DNA of 49,849 nucleotides from Comamonadaceae bacterium. GTDB taxonomy: Bacteria; Pseudomonadota; Gammaproteobacteria; Burkholderiales; Burkholderiaceae_C. Positions within the stretch are counted from its first letter, which is position 1. Every line of letters starts with the position of its first letter. The stretch lies in contig CANGPV010000004.1 of the NCBI GenBank assembly GCA_947455935.1, positions 1 through 49,849 of the forward strand, written 5' to 3'. This document shows positions 18,412 through 26,658 of the stretch, piece by piece. A program made the position numbers and the translations under genes. The notes under the pieces are model-generated. The model had not been told where the DNA came from and made no database searches. It saw nothing but the letters and a program-made list of their open reading frames with translations.

Positions 18412-19614
18412 ATGGACGCACCCAAACAGGGCGTAGATGCTTTATTCATTTTGCTTGGCGCCATCATGGTGTTGGCCATGCACGCTGGTTTCGCATTTCT
18501 AGAGTTAGGCACGGTTCGTAAGAAAAACCAAGTCAATGCCTTGGTCAAAATTTTGGTGGATTTCAGTATTTCAACCGTGGTGTATTTCGTGGTCGGCTAT
18601 AGCGTAGCCTATGGCAGCCATTTTTTTGTCAGTGCAAACAGCTTGGCCGAGCAACATGGCTTTGAGCTTGTGAAGTTTTTCTTTCTGCTCACTTTCGCTG
18701 CAGCCATTCCCGCCATTGTGTCGGGCGGCATCGCTGAACGTGCTCGCTTTTATCCTCAATTGCTGGCAACTGCTGTTATCGTGGGTTTTATTTACCCCTT
18801 TTACGAGGGCATTGTTTGGAACCAACACTTTGGCTTTCAAGCCTGGCTCAAGGGCTTAACCGGTGAAGAATTCCATGACTTTGCCGGCTCGGTGGTGGTT
18901 CACGCCTTAGGCGGGTGGATTGCTTTACCCGCTGTGGTTTTGCTTGGCGCGCGCAGCAACCGTTACAAAAAAGATGGCGCTATTTCAGCCCATCCCCCGT
19001 CAAGTATTCCGTTTTTGGCGCTTGGCGCTTGGATTTTGTGTGTGGGCTGGTTTGGTTTCAATGTGATGAGCGCACAAACCGTCGACAAAATGTCGGGTTT
19101 GGTGGCCGTTAACAGTCTGATGGCCATGGTGGGTGGCACCTTGGCGGCGCTGTGGTTGGGTAAAAACGATCCGGGTTTTGTGCACAACGGTCCTTTGGCC
19201 GGGTTGGTCGCCGTATGTGCGGGTTCGGATGTGATGCACCCTTTTGGCGCGCTGTTGGTCGGTGCGGTTGCTGGCGCCTTGTTTGTGGTGATGTTCACTT
19301 TGACGCAAAACCGCTGGAAGATCGACGATGTGTTGGGCGTTTGGCCATTGCATGGGCTATGCGGTACATGGGGCGGCATCGCCGCAGGCATCTTTGGGTT
19401 GCCCGCTCTGGGCGGTTTGGGTGGGGTAAGTATGGGGGCTCAGTTCTTAGGGACTTTATTGGGAATTGTCTGGGCGCTGCTGAGTTCTGCCATTTTGTAC
19501 CTCATCCTTAAACAAACTTTGGGACTGCGTTTGAGCCAAGAAGAGGAGTTTGAGGGTGCGGACTTGACCATCCACCAGATCAATGCCAGCCCCGAACGTG
19601 AGGTAAGTTGGTAA
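18412..19614 (+). CDS. amt: Ammonium transporter, Amt family
   Basis: The 400-residue inner-membrane protein has eleven predicted helices and imports ammonium. The twin pore histidines are present: His 164 in VVVHALGGW and His 314 in WPLHGLCGTWGG. Other family motifs are FLELGTVRKKN, FFLLTFAAAIPAIVSGGIAER and WFGFNVMS. There is no cleavable signal peptide, unlike E. coli AmtB. ATG 18412 has a GGAG site 6 nt upstream; the frame upstream of it is promoter DNA. No glnK (PII) gene is adjacent, which is unusual since amtB-glnK pairing is common. It is probably nitrogen-controlled through the sigma-54-type elements. Confidence 0.95.
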   Translation: MDAPKQGVDALFILLGAIMVLAMHAGFAFLELGTVRKKNQVNALVKILVDFSISTVVYFVVGYSVAYGSHFFVSANSLAEQHGFELVKFFFLLTFAAAIPAIVSGGIAERARFYPQLLATAVIVGFIYPFYEGIVWNQHFGFQAWLKGLTGEEFHDFAGSVVVHALGGWIALPAVVLLGARSNRYKKDGAISAHPPSSIPFLALGAWILCVGWFGFNVMSAQTVDKMSGLVAVNSLMAMVGGTLAALWLGKNDPGFVHNGPLAGLVAVCAGSDVMHPFGALLVGAVAGALFVVMFTLTQNRWKIDDVLGVWPLHGLCGTWGGIAAGIFGLPALGGLGGVSMGAQFLGTLLGIVWALLSSAILYLILKQTLGLRLSQEEEFEGADLTIHQINASPEREVSW

Positions 19615-19781
19615 TTTCTGTGGTTTTTTGCCCTTTAAAGTTGCAAATTGAGGATAAACACTTGGTTTTATTCAGCAAATTTGTCTCATAATGGTTCGGA
19701 CTGTGCGATGCGCTTGGGTGCACGCACGGCTTGTGGTGATAGGTTAGTTTCGCTTCTTGACTTTCGTGGACAGGTGCAATC

Positions 19782-19820
19782 GGGACTCCGTCGCTTTTTT
19801 ATTTGTTTTTATGGAGTCCC
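19782..19820 (+). promoter_or_regulatory. Hairpin sequestering the Shine-Dalgarno of the RRM gene
   Basis: GGGACTCC (19782-19789) is perfectly complementary to GGAGTCCC (19813-19820), which contains the GGAG ribosome-binding site of the gene starting at 19824. The 23-nt loop is U-rich. The leader from a possible -10 (CATAAT, about 19685) would be about 125 nt. The structure should hide the ribosome site and suggests temperature-dependent or protein-dependent translation control. Confidence 0.65.
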
Positions 19821-19823
19821 TGA

Positions 19824-20363
19824 ATGGGCAACAAACTGTACGTCGGCAATCTGCCATATTCCGTGCGCGATGGCGACTTGGAACAATCCTTTGGTCAATT
19901 TGGCACGGTCACCAGCGCCAAAGTCATGATGGAGCGCGACACCGGCCGCTCCAAAGGCTTTGGTTTTGTTGAAATGGGCAGCGATGCCGAGGCACAAGCG
20001 GCTATCAACGGTATGAATGGTCAGCCCTTGGGCGGCCGCAGCTTAGTGGTGAACGAAGCTCGTCCCATGGAGCCACGCCCCCCCCGTAGCGGTGGTGGTG
20101 GTTATGGTGGTGGTGGCGGCGGTGGTGGTTATGGTGGCGGCGGTCGTGAAGGCGGCGGCGGCTACGGTGGCGGTGGCGGTGGTCGCGAAGGTGGCGGCGG
20201 TTACGGTGGTGGCGGTGGTCGTCGTGAAGGCGGCGGCGGTTACGGCGGTGGTGGACGTCGTGAAGGCGCTGGCAGCGGCGGCAATGACGGCAACTTCCGC
20301 AGCCCCTACGGCGGTGGTGGTGCACGCCACAACAGCGGTTCTTCCGGTCGCAACGAATACTGA
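19824..20363 (+). CDS. Glycine-rich RNA-binding protein with one RRM
   Basis: The 179-residue protein has an RNA recognition motif at residues 3-80 with RNP2 LYVGNL and RNP1 KGFGFVEM. A low-complexity tail (about 90-155) of Gly, Tyr and Arg follows, then a short Ser/Asn-rich end. It binds single-stranded RNA. Similar proteins in cyanobacteria and some proteobacteria are cold-induced RNA chaperones; that role here is inference. The Gly/Arg/Tyr tail resembles condensate-forming RNA-binding proteins. The gene is monocistronic, with a long leader and its own terminator, and its ribosome-binding site is paired in a hairpin. Confidence 0.93.
   Translation: MGNKLYVGNLPYSVRDGDLEQSFGQFGTVTSAKVMMERDTGRSKGFGFVEMGSDAEAQAAINGMNGQPLGGRSLVVNEARPMEPRPPRSGGGGYGGGGGGGGYGGGGREGGGGYGGGGGGREGGGGYGGGGGRREGGGGYGGGGRREGAGSGGNDGNFRSPYGGGGARHNSGSSGRNEY
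20089..20272 (+). repeat. In-frame glycine-rich tandem repeat in the RRM gene
   Basis: GGY/GGC-rich codons encode repeated REGGGGYGGGG-type modules, about four copies with one or two Arg before the Glu. Near-identical copies imply growth and loss by slippage or recombination, so length may vary between strains. Confidence 0.8.
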
Positions 20364-20393
20364 GTACACCCCCTCAGTTCAGCAATTTCGTGC

Positions 20394-20424
20394 AAAAAGG
20401 GCTTGGTTTACCAAGCCCTTTTTT
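20394..20424. terminator. Bidirectional rho-independent terminator between RRM gene and lptC
   Basis: AAAAAGGGCTTGG (20394-20406) pairs with CCAAGCCCTTTTT across the loop TTTA, with A-run and T-run on opposite ends. It therefore can stop transcription from both convergent genes. It touches the lptC stop codon. Confidence 0.9.
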
Positions 20425-21059
20425 CATGGCCGCTTGGTGGGCACCAGCAAGACCTTGACCTGGCCTTGCAACACAAAACGCTGATTCAAGTTATCCGCTT
20501 GCAAATGATTGGCTTGGAATCGGTTGTTACCGCGCTCGATATTCACCGGCGAGTAGGTGAGCACGCTATCCGTATTGGCAAACAGATGGATAAAGTCGCT
20601 GCGCAAAGTAACCGCAGGCTCTTGACCCCTGGCTTGTTTATGCACCACCGCTTGACCTATGAGCTGAACTTCTGATCCATCTTCGTTAGACAACGCACGC
20701 TTGGCCACGGCCGTGGTTAAGCGTCCCGAGCGCGATACCGAATGCACCATGGGTTGTTCAATCACATTGGTCAAGGTATCGGGGTAATGTTGCGAAAACT
20801 TGCCTTGCAAAAATGACTTCAACTCACCCTGCAAGGAATACGTTTTGAGGGTAAATTCGCGGGCAAAATAATCGGGCTCATGCGAGGGTTCTGTCGTGAC
20901 AGCGCCTGTCATTGCCTGAGGCGCATTGCGCACCAGCCAGACACTCACCCACAACAACACCGCCAACAAGACCATGGGGACAAATGCGCCCGCCGTCTCC
21001 AACGCATTGCGCCACAGCGACTGTGCTGGCGCCGCAGGAAGCCTTGGCAGGCGATTCAT
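20424..21059 (-). CDS. lptC: LPS export ABC transporter periplasmic protein LptC
   Basis: The 211-residue protein has an N-terminal membrane anchor (residues about 26-45, FVPMVLLAVLLWVSVWLV) and a periplasmic LptC beta-jellyroll with PDYFAREFTLKTYSLQG, typical of betaproteobacterial LptC. It relays LPS from LptBFG to LptA. It overlaps kdsC by 4 nt, continuing the kdsD-kdsC-lptC order. The usual next genes, lptA and lptB, are missing; a terminator and the convergent RRM gene follow. Confidence 0.9.
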   Translation of the reverse strand: MNRLPRLPAAPAQSLWRNALETAGAFVPMVLLAVLLWVSVWLVRNAPQAMTGAVTTEPSHEPDYFAREFTLKTYSLQGELKSFLQGKFSQHYPDTLTNVIEQPMVHSVSRSGRLTTAVAKRALSNEDGSEVQLIGQAVVHKQARGQEPAVTLRSDFIHLFANTDSVLTYSPVNIERGNNRFQANHLQADNLNQRFVLQGQVKVLLVPTKRP

Positions 21060-21601
21060 TTCATCGCCTGTTGCAAAGCTTGGTCGTACACACCCCTGGC
21101 TTGCAACACCATGTCACATACTTCACGAACTGCGCCTAGCCCCGAAGCTTGCTTGGTAACCCAATCGACACGTGACACAACTTCGGGGTGGGCTTGAGGT
21201 GGGGCAAACGCAACGGCTGCAGGCATCAACATAGGCAAATCTGGCCAATCGTCGCCCATGGCTGCCACCTGCGACCAAGTCAACCCCAGTTGGCTTAGCA
21301 GTTGTTGCGCAGCAATTTTCTTGTCATGCACCCCTGCATACACATGGGTAATTCCCAAGTCGGCCATGCGCTTGTGCAAAGCGGGGTTATCGCGGCCGGA
21401 AATAATGGCCACCGCCACGCCCGCTTGCTGCAACAATTTGATACCGTGACCGTCCAAGGTATTAAAGACTTTGGTCTGCTCGCCTTGCGCGGTATAGACC
21501 AAGCCGCCATCGGTCAACACCCCATCCACATCCAGCAGCAGCAGCTCGACCAAGCGAGCTTTTGTCAAAACCAGTGCCAGTTGGTTATTAGGTGGTGTCA
21601 T
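21056..21601 (-). CDS. kdsC: 3-deoxy-D-manno-octulosonate 8-phosphate phosphatase
   Basis: The 181-residue HAD-family phosphatase removes phosphate from KDO-8-phosphate in LPS core synthesis. It shows the nucleophile motif LLLDVDGVLTDGG, SGRDNPALHKRMADLGI, and the late acidic GDDWPDLPML. The small C0-type HAD core without a cap fits KdsC. ATG 21601 overlaps the kdsD stop (TGATG) and is preferred to a TTG one codon before. Middle gene of kdsD-kdsC-lptC. Confidence 0.95.
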   Translation of the reverse strand: MTPPNNQLALVLTKARLVELLLLDVDGVLTDGGLVYTAQGEQTKVFNTLDGHGIKLLQQAGVAVAIISGRDNPALHKRMADLGITHVYAGVHDKKIAAQQLLSQLGLTWSQVAAMGDDWPDLPMLMPAAVAFAPPQAHPEVVSRVDWVTKQASGLGAVREVCDMVLQARGVYDQALQQAMK

Positions 21602-22590
21602 CAAATTACCTTGGCACGCATCAAATCATTGCTGTTGAGTGCGCCACACAAACGCCCCCCCTCATCGACAACCAACAAGCTGGTGATGCGTTTGTGTTCC
21701 ATCAGTTGCGCAGCCTCTGCGGCCAAGGCCTGCGCGCGAATAGTGGTTGGGTGTGCCGTCATCACTTCGCTGGCCTGTAAGGAGCGCACATCCACACCTT
21801 TTTCTATCAGCCGCCGCAAATCGCCATCGGTAAAGATACCCAGCACCAAGCCAGCAGCGTCCACCACCGCAGAAAGCCCCAAACCTTTATCGCTCATCTC
21901 TCGCATCAAATCTGTGAAATAGGTGGTGCCCAAGACGCTAGGCACCGCCTGGTCTTTTCGCATCACATCCGACACATGGGTAAGTAACTTTCGGCCCAAA
22001 CTGCCTCCCGGATGAGAGCGCGCAAAATCTTCTGGGCTAAAGCCGCGTGCGTCCAGCACCGCAACTGCCAAGGCATCACCAAGTGCTAATTGCGCGGTCG
22101 TGCTGGCGGTTGGCGCCAAATTCATGGGACAGGCCTCTTTGTCCACAGCGCTGTCGAGCACCATATGGGCATGCTGGGCCAAGGTAGATTGCGTATTGCC
22201 CGTGATGGCAATGAGCACAATGCCTTGGCGCTTGATAACTGGCAAGATAGCCGACAACTCTTCGCTTTCTCCGCTGTTGGAGAGCGCCAGCACCACATCC
22301 TGTGAAGTGACCATGCCCAAATCGCCATGGCTGGCCTCTGCTGGGTGAACAAAAAAAGCGGGTGTTCCTGTGGAAGCAAGTGTGGCTGCAATTTTTCGCC
22401 CAATGTGGCCGCTTTTTCCCATACCCATGACCACCACCCGGCCTTTCACATTCAGCAAGGCTTGAACGGCTTGGAGAAAGGGATTTCCCAGTCGCGAAGT
22501 CAATGCCGTGATCGCCTGTGCCTCTATGGTCAATGTTTGAACTGCCAAGTCCAAGGTCTTTTTTGCTTGTTCGCCGGTAAGGGTACGCAT
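21601..22590 (-). CDS. kdsD: D-arabinose 5-phosphate isomerase
   Basis: The 329-residue enzyme makes arabinose 5-phosphate from ribulose 5-phosphate for KDO synthesis. The SIS domain (residues about 40-175) contains VMGMGKSGHIGRKIAATLASTGTPAFFVHPAEASHGDLG, given here as the family's glycine-rich phosphosugar site, and LALSNSGES. Two CBS domains (about 205-325) follow. It lies 20 nt after mnmE on the same strand and starts the LPS sugar group with kdsC and lptC. Confidence 0.95.
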   Translation of the reverse strand: MRTLTGEQAKKTLDLAVQTLTIEAQAITALTSRLGNPFLQAVQALLNVKGRVVVMGMGKSGHIGRKIAATLASTGTPAFFVHPAEASHGDLGMVTSQDVVLALSNSGESEELSAILPVIKRQGIVLIAITGNTQSTLAQHAHMVLDSAVDKEACPMNLAPTASTTAQLALGDALAVAVLDARGFSPEDFARSHPGGSLGRKLLTHVSDVMRKDQAVPSVLGTTYFTDLMREMSDKGLGLSAVVDAAGLVLGIFTDGDLRRLIEKGVDVRSLQASEVMTAHPTTIRAQALAAEAAQLMEHKRITSLLVVDEGGRLCGALNSNDLMRAKVI

Positions 22591-22610
22591 AGGACAGATT
22601 ATGCGCGGGC

Positions 22611-24020
22611 TTATTTGCCGATACAGAAACGAGAAAAAATCTCTCCCAGCAAGTCGTCCGGGGTGATCGTGCCCGTCAGCACCGACAACTGCTGCTGCGC
22701 ACCGCGTAATTCCTCCGCCAAGATATCCAGGGCGGGGGTTGTGGCTTGCAAGCTTTGCAAAGCACGGTGGATATGTGCCTGCACGTGTTCAAGTGCATGC
22801 ACATGCCTGGCTCTTGCAGAAAACACGCCTTCTTGGTGTTGCGATTGCCATCCCACGCTGTGCAACAACAAGTCCTTGAGTGCGGCTAAGCCTTCGCCTG
22901 TTTTGGCTGAGATGCTCAAGCTGGGTAAATCGTTTGTGCCCTCGGCTGATTTCACCACATCAGACTTATTAAAGACATGCAGAAGCGGACATTGCGCATT
23001 TTTATGTTGCAGGATGCGCTCAACCAAATCCGCTTGCATTTGTGTATACACAAGATCTTGCTGGCGACTTAGATCATGCAACAGCAGCACCACATCAGCG
23101 TCCCCCACCTGAGCCCATGCGCGTGAAATACCTATTTGCTCGACTTCGTCAGCCTGATGCGCTTCGCGCAAACCTGCGGTATCCACCACATGCACTGGCA
23201 CGCCGTTAATGGCTATGGTGTGCGTCAGCACATCTCGGGTGGTGCCCGCTATCGGCGTCACAATGGCCAGATCTTGCCCAGTTAATGCGTTCAACAACGA
23301 ACTTTTGCCGACATTGGGTTGACCTGCAATGACCATTTTCATGCCGTCGCGCAGCAAAGCACCTTGGCGTGTTTGCTCGCACAGTGTGTTGACTTCATCT
23401 CGGATGGCATGAAGCTTACCGAGCACATCGGCTTGTGTAACAAAGTCAATATCTTCTTCTGGAAAATCCAAACTGGCTTCGACCAGCATGCGCATACGCA
23501 GCAACTTGTCTTGTAGCTGTTCTACCCCCTGAGAAAATGCGCCCACCAGCGAACGACCTGCACTGCGAACCGCCGCTTGGGTTTGTGCATCGATCAAATC
23601 CGATACCGCCTCGGCTTGGGTCAAATCCATTTTGTGGTTCATGAAAGCACGCTGGGTAAATTCGCCAGGCATGGCTGTTCGTAAACCACGCAAGTGCGTG
23701 TTTTCTTGCCGAGCCACCGACAAGCATCTCTCCAGCAACATGGATAAAACCACGGGGCCGCCATGGCCTTGAAGCTCTAGAACATCTTCCCCTGTGTAGC
23801 TATAAGGAGCGGGAAAGAACAAGGCCAATACTTGGTCGACACACTCGCCCTTATCGTCTTGAATGGTCACCAAATGCGCGCGTCGTGGTGCCAGTTCTTG
23901 CTGGCACAACGTCCGCACATACGCCAGCAAGTTTTTACCACTGATGCGAACGACACCCACTGCGCCTTTGCCTTGGGGTGTGGCAATGGCGATGATGGGG
24001 GCATCGCGGTCGCTCAACAT
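22611..24020 (-). CDS. mnmE: tRNA uridine-5-carboxymethylaminomethyl modification GTPase
   Basis: The 469-residue GTPase works with MnmG on the wobble uridine of certain tRNAs. It has the N-terminal folate-binding domain (DAPIIAIATPQGKGAVGVVRISG), helical domain, inserted G domain (about 225-385) with GQPNVGKSSLLNAL, DTAGLREA and NKSD, and the invariant C-terminal CIGK. It follows yidC by 2 nt. Its partner mnmG is in this window at 32813 on the other side of the origin. Confidence 0.97.
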   Translation of the reverse strand: MLSDRDAPIIAIATPQGKGAVGVVRISGKNLLAYVRTLCQQELAPRRAHLVTIQDDKGECVDQVLALFFPAPYSYTGEDVLELQGHGGPVVLSMLLERCLSVARQENTHLRGLRTAMPGEFTQRAFMNHKMDLTQAEAVSDLIDAQTQAAVRSAGRSLVGAFSQGVEQLQDKLLRMRMLVEASLDFPEEDIDFVTQADVLGKLHAIRDEVNTLCEQTRQGALLRDGMKMVIAGQPNVGKSSLLNALTGQDLAIVTPIAGTTRDVLTHTIAINGVPVHVVDTAGLREAHQADEVEQIGISRAWAQVGDADVVLLLHDLSRQQDLVYTQMQADLVERILQHKNAQCPLLHVFNKSDVVKSAEGTNDLPSLSISAKTGEGLAALKDLLLHSVGWQSQHQEGVFSARARHVHALEHVQAHIHRALQSLQATTPALDILAEELRGAQQQLSVLTGTITPDDLLGEIFSRFCIGK

Positions 24021-24022
24021 GG

Positions 24023-25690
24023 TCAGTTTTTAAGTACACCCAACTGTTTATTGATCATCCATTGTTGGGCGATTGACAAAATATTGTTTGACAGCCAATA
24101 CAGCACCAAGCCCGAAGGAAAGAAGAAAAACATCACACTGAAGGCCAAAGGCATGATCCACATCATCTTGGCTTGCACAGGGTCGGGCGGGGTGGGATTG
24201 AGCCATGTTTGCAACAGCGATGTACCGGTCATCAACAACGGCAAGACAAACCAAGGGTCGGGCGCGGCCAAGTCTTTGATCCATCCGACCCATGGCGCGT
24301 TGCGCATTTCAACCGAAGACAACAGCACCCAGTACAAGGCAATAAAGAAGGGAATTTGCACTGCGATAGGCAAGCACCCGCCCAAGGGGTTGACTTTTTC
24401 CTCGCGGTAGATTTTCATCATCTCCATTTGCATTTGTTGCGGATTGTCTTTAAGGCGCTCGCGCATTTCCATGATCTTGGGGTTGATGGCTTTCATCTTG
24501 CCCATGCTTCGGTAGGCTTGCGCATTCAACCAATAAAAAGCCAGCTTGAGCAACACCACCAAAGCCACAATGGACCAACCCCAATTGCCAATCAAGCCGA
24601 ACAACTTATCGAGTAACCAATACAAGGGCTTGGCCAAAATAGTCAGCCAACCATAATCTTTCACCAATTCCAATCCGGGATACAGGTTCTCAAGTACCTT
24701 TTCTTCTTGCGGCCCGACAAACAGCTGCACTTGTTGCGATTGCTGACTTGCGTTATCTAAAGCGGGAAGTGGCACCACCATGCCCACAGCATACAAATTG
24801 TTGTCAATCTTGCGGGCGTACAGGTCCCGCGCTTGCGTATCTGGGATCAACCAAGCTGCTGCAAAGTAATGCTGCACCATGGCGACATACCCAATGTCGG
24901 ATTTTTTTTCAAAATCTGCTTTGTTTTTTTCAATGTCTGCAAACTCGATTTTTTGGTATTTTTTGGCGGCGGTGTAAACAGCGGGTCCGGTGAAGGTCGA
25001 ATAAAACGATGACTCACCTTCTGGCTTGTTGCCGTCTCGTACCAGCTGCACATACATCTGAGGCGAAATACTTTGCCCCGACTGATTGATGATGTCATGC
25101 TGAACTGTCAGCACATAGCTGTTCTTGCGCAGGTTGTAGGTTTTAATGAGCTTGACACCACCCACCATCTCGGACTCAAAACGAAGGGCAAGTTGATCTT
25201 CACCGTCTTTGAACTTGGGTGAACTCACCAAGCGCATGGGTGATTTGTGCGTAGGCCAGTTAGCGCCCGCAGGGCTACCAATCAAACCAGTTTGCGCCAA
25301 ATAGACGCGCTCTTTGCTGTTGTCCATTAACACCACATTGCTGCCCGGATGATGCACATCTTGGTGTTTGAGTAACTCCACCCGCGTCAGGCTCGCCCCC
25401 AAGCTGTCAAAGCGCAACTTCAACACATCGGTTTGCACTTCCACCATGTCACTTGAAGCAGAACTCGTGGCGTTGTCGTTAGGCAAATTCATCTGCACTT
25501 CATTCGTCACGGGGCTGGGTGTGGCGCTCGTCGACTCCCTTTTTTCAGGGGTCGCTGTATTCACGCTCACTGGTGCGGTGCTTGGAAAAAAGGTAGGTCG
25601 TTTGCCGTTATGTATTTGCCATTGGTCCCACAACATGACCAAAGAAAAGCCAAAAACAACCCAAAGAATGGTGCGGCGAATATCGTTCAT
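24023..25690 (-). CDS. yidC: Membrane protein insertase YidC
   Basis: The 555-residue insertase has the N-terminal anchor (RRTILWVVFGFSLVMLW), a large periplasmic domain (residues about 60-340) and the conserved five-helix core with the cytoplasmic hairpin (KMKAINPKIMEMRERLKDNPQQMQ) and GGCLPIAVQIPFFIALYWVL. It inserts and folds inner-membrane proteins with or without Sec. It overlaps yidD by 4 nt, in the standard rpmH-rnpA-yidD-yidC-mnmE order. Confidence 0.97.
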   Translation of the reverse strand: MNDIRRTILWVVFGFSLVMLWDQWQIHNGKRPTFFPSTAPVSVNTATPEKRESTSATPSPVTNEVQMNLPNDNATSSASSDMVEVQTDVLKLRFDSLGASLTRVELLKHQDVHHPGSNVVLMDNSKERVYLAQTGLIGSPAGANWPTHKSPMRLVSSPKFKDGEDQLALRFESEMVGGVKLIKTYNLRKNSYVLTVQHDIINQSGQSISPQMYVQLVRDGNKPEGESSFYSTFTGPAVYTAAKKYQKIEFADIEKNKADFEKKSDIGYVAMVQHYFAAAWLIPDTQARDLYARKIDNNLYAVGMVVPLPALDNASQQSQQVQLFVGPQEEKVLENLYPGLELVKDYGWLTILAKPLYWLLDKLFGLIGNWGWSIVALVVLLKLAFYWLNAQAYRSMGKMKAINPKIMEMRERLKDNPQQMQMEMMKIYREEKVNPLGGCLPIAVQIPFFIALYWVLLSSVEMRNAPWVGWIKDLAAPDPWFVLPLLMTGTSLLQTWLNPTPPDPVQAKMMWIMPLAFSVMFFFFPSGLVLYWLSNNILSIAQQWMINKQLGVLKN

Positions 25691-25947
25691 AGCGTATCTG
25701 CAATCGAAGAAGAGAGGGGGGAGGTCAAGGTGCGCTGAGGTACGGGGTCGTGGCCACCCTCACACCAAGGGTGGCATCGTGACAAACGTCGCAGCGTCAA
25801 ATAACTGCCTTTACCTGCCCCATGGTTGTGCAAGGCTTCCAAAGCATAGGCCGAGCACGTCGGCGTGAAGCGGCAAGATGATCCCAGCCAAGGACTCAAC
25901 ATCAACCGGTAAGCCCTGACCAGAAAAAGCAAACATTGCTGCATCAT
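25687..25947 (-). CDS. yidD: Membrane protein insertion efficiency factor YidD
   Basis: The 86-residue peripheral membrane protein matches the YidD family: LVRAYRLMLSPWLGSSCRFTPTCS near the N-terminus, YALEALHNHGAGKGSYL, and the RRLSRCHPWCEGGHDPVP signature with conserved Cys residues. It overlaps rnpA and yidC by 4 nt each, so the four genes are translationally coupled. Confidence 0.95.
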   Translation of the reverse strand: MMQQCLLFLVRAYRLMLSPWLGSSCRFTPTCSAYALEALHNHGAGKGSYLTLRRLSRCHPWCEGGHDPVPQRTLTSPLSSSIADTL

Positions 25948-26291
25948 GCGACAGCGCAGTTGTCTATCAATTGATGCAATTCGGCCCTGACGGCTTGTTT
26001 AAGGCGACACGAGTTGGCACTGACAAACTGTTGTCCGTCAAAAGTTTTGCGCAAACGAATCACCCTGTCTGCCGCGGGTAAATTGGCAGACTTTTCTTGT
26101 GCCCATGCGTAAATTTGTCGTTTGATCAAATTGCGTGTCACGGCTTTGCGCGCCCACCGTTTGGGCACCACGGCACCTATGCGGTTGTTGGATTCGCTGC
26201 TTTGTTGATGGAGCGCAAAATGTGAAGTGCGCGCGACGATTCCCGCGGACATCACCGCATCAAAGTCAGCTCGCAAAGTCAATTTATCCAC
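25944..26291 (-). CDS. rnpA: Ribonuclease P protein component
   Basis: The basic protein binds the RNase P RNA and helps mature tRNA 5' ends. The RNR motif region ARKAVTRNLIKRQIYAW (near residue 52) and RTSHFALH identify it. No ATG is available at the family start. GTG 26291 gives 115 residues beginning VDKLTLRADFDAV, matching the family N-terminus; TTG 26300 is an alternative. Longer forms overlap rpmH and lack similarity. The GTG lies within a DnaA-box-like sequence (TTATCCACG on the plus strand, 26284-26292). Confidence 0.9.
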   Translation of the reverse strand: MDKLTLRADFDAVMSAGIVARTSHFALHQQSSESNNRIGAVVPKRWARKAVTRNLIKRQIYAWAQEKSANLPAADRVIRLRKTFDGQQFVSANSCRLKQAVRAELHQLIDNCAVA

Positions 26292-26331
26292 GGATTCCAA
26301 GCAATTGGCTGGATAAGCCAGCAACAACAGC

Positions 26332-26466
26332 TTAGACCGCCAGGCGTTTGCGGCCTTTGGCGCGACGCGCATTGATAACCGCACGTCCTCCGCGGGTTTT
26401 CATGCGCACCAAAAAGCCATGGGTGCGAGCTCGTCGGGTTTTAGAGGGTTGATAGGTACGTTTCAT
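26332..26466 (-). CDS. rpmH: 50S ribosomal protein L34
   Basis: The 44-residue basic protein begins [18 protein letters not shown] and ends GRKRLAV, an unmistakable L34. It is too short for ordinary length filters. It leads the rpmH-rnpA-yidD-yidC-mnmE group; the intergenic gap to dnaA (26467-26658) carries its promoter. Confidence 0.98.
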   Translation of the reverse strand: MKRTYQPSKTRRARTHGFLVRMKTRGGRAVINARRAKGRKRLAV

Positions 26467-26499
26467 GGGTGTGGCTCAATGCATCTGGGGAAACCGTGC

Positions 26500-26529
26500 A
26501 TTATCTCTCAATTGAAGCCCTTCTCCCAA
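26500..26529 (-). promoter_or_regulatory. Probable rpmH promoter
   Basis: On the minus strand, -35 TTGGGA (26529-26524), an 18-bp spacer and -10 GATAAT (26505-26500) point toward rpmH, leaving a leader of about 27 nt. A perfect hairpin TTCATGC-aaa-GCATGAA (26536-26552) sits just upstream. Confidence 0.5.
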
Positions 26530-26587
26530 GCTTTCTTCATGCAAAGCATGAACTTGTTTGGAGCGAAAGATCAAAAATTTATATTTC

Positions 26588-26645
26588 TGTGGATAATTTT
26601 TTGATAAAGCTCGCTCGCCAGCGCTTAAAATACGCTTTATCCACA
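26588..26645 (+). promoter_or_regulatory. dnaA promoter with two consensus DnaA boxes
   Basis: Exact 9-bp DnaA boxes occur at 26588-26596 (TGTGGATAA, reverse) and 26637-26645 (TTATCCACA). Between them, -35 TTGATA (26601-26606) and -10 TAAAAT (26626-26631) predict a start near 26638, inside the second box. This is the usual arrangement for repression of dnaA by DnaA-ATP. Confidence 0.7.
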
Positions 26646-26658
26646 GATTGGTCTTGCT

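Noticed and set aside
20089-20272. Possible CRISPR-like array
   Set aside because: The repeats are short, in frame, without unique spacers, and encode Gly-rich protein.
20005-20369. His- or Thr/Ala-rich frames opposite the RRM gene
   Set aside because: They arise from reading the glycine repeat backwards.
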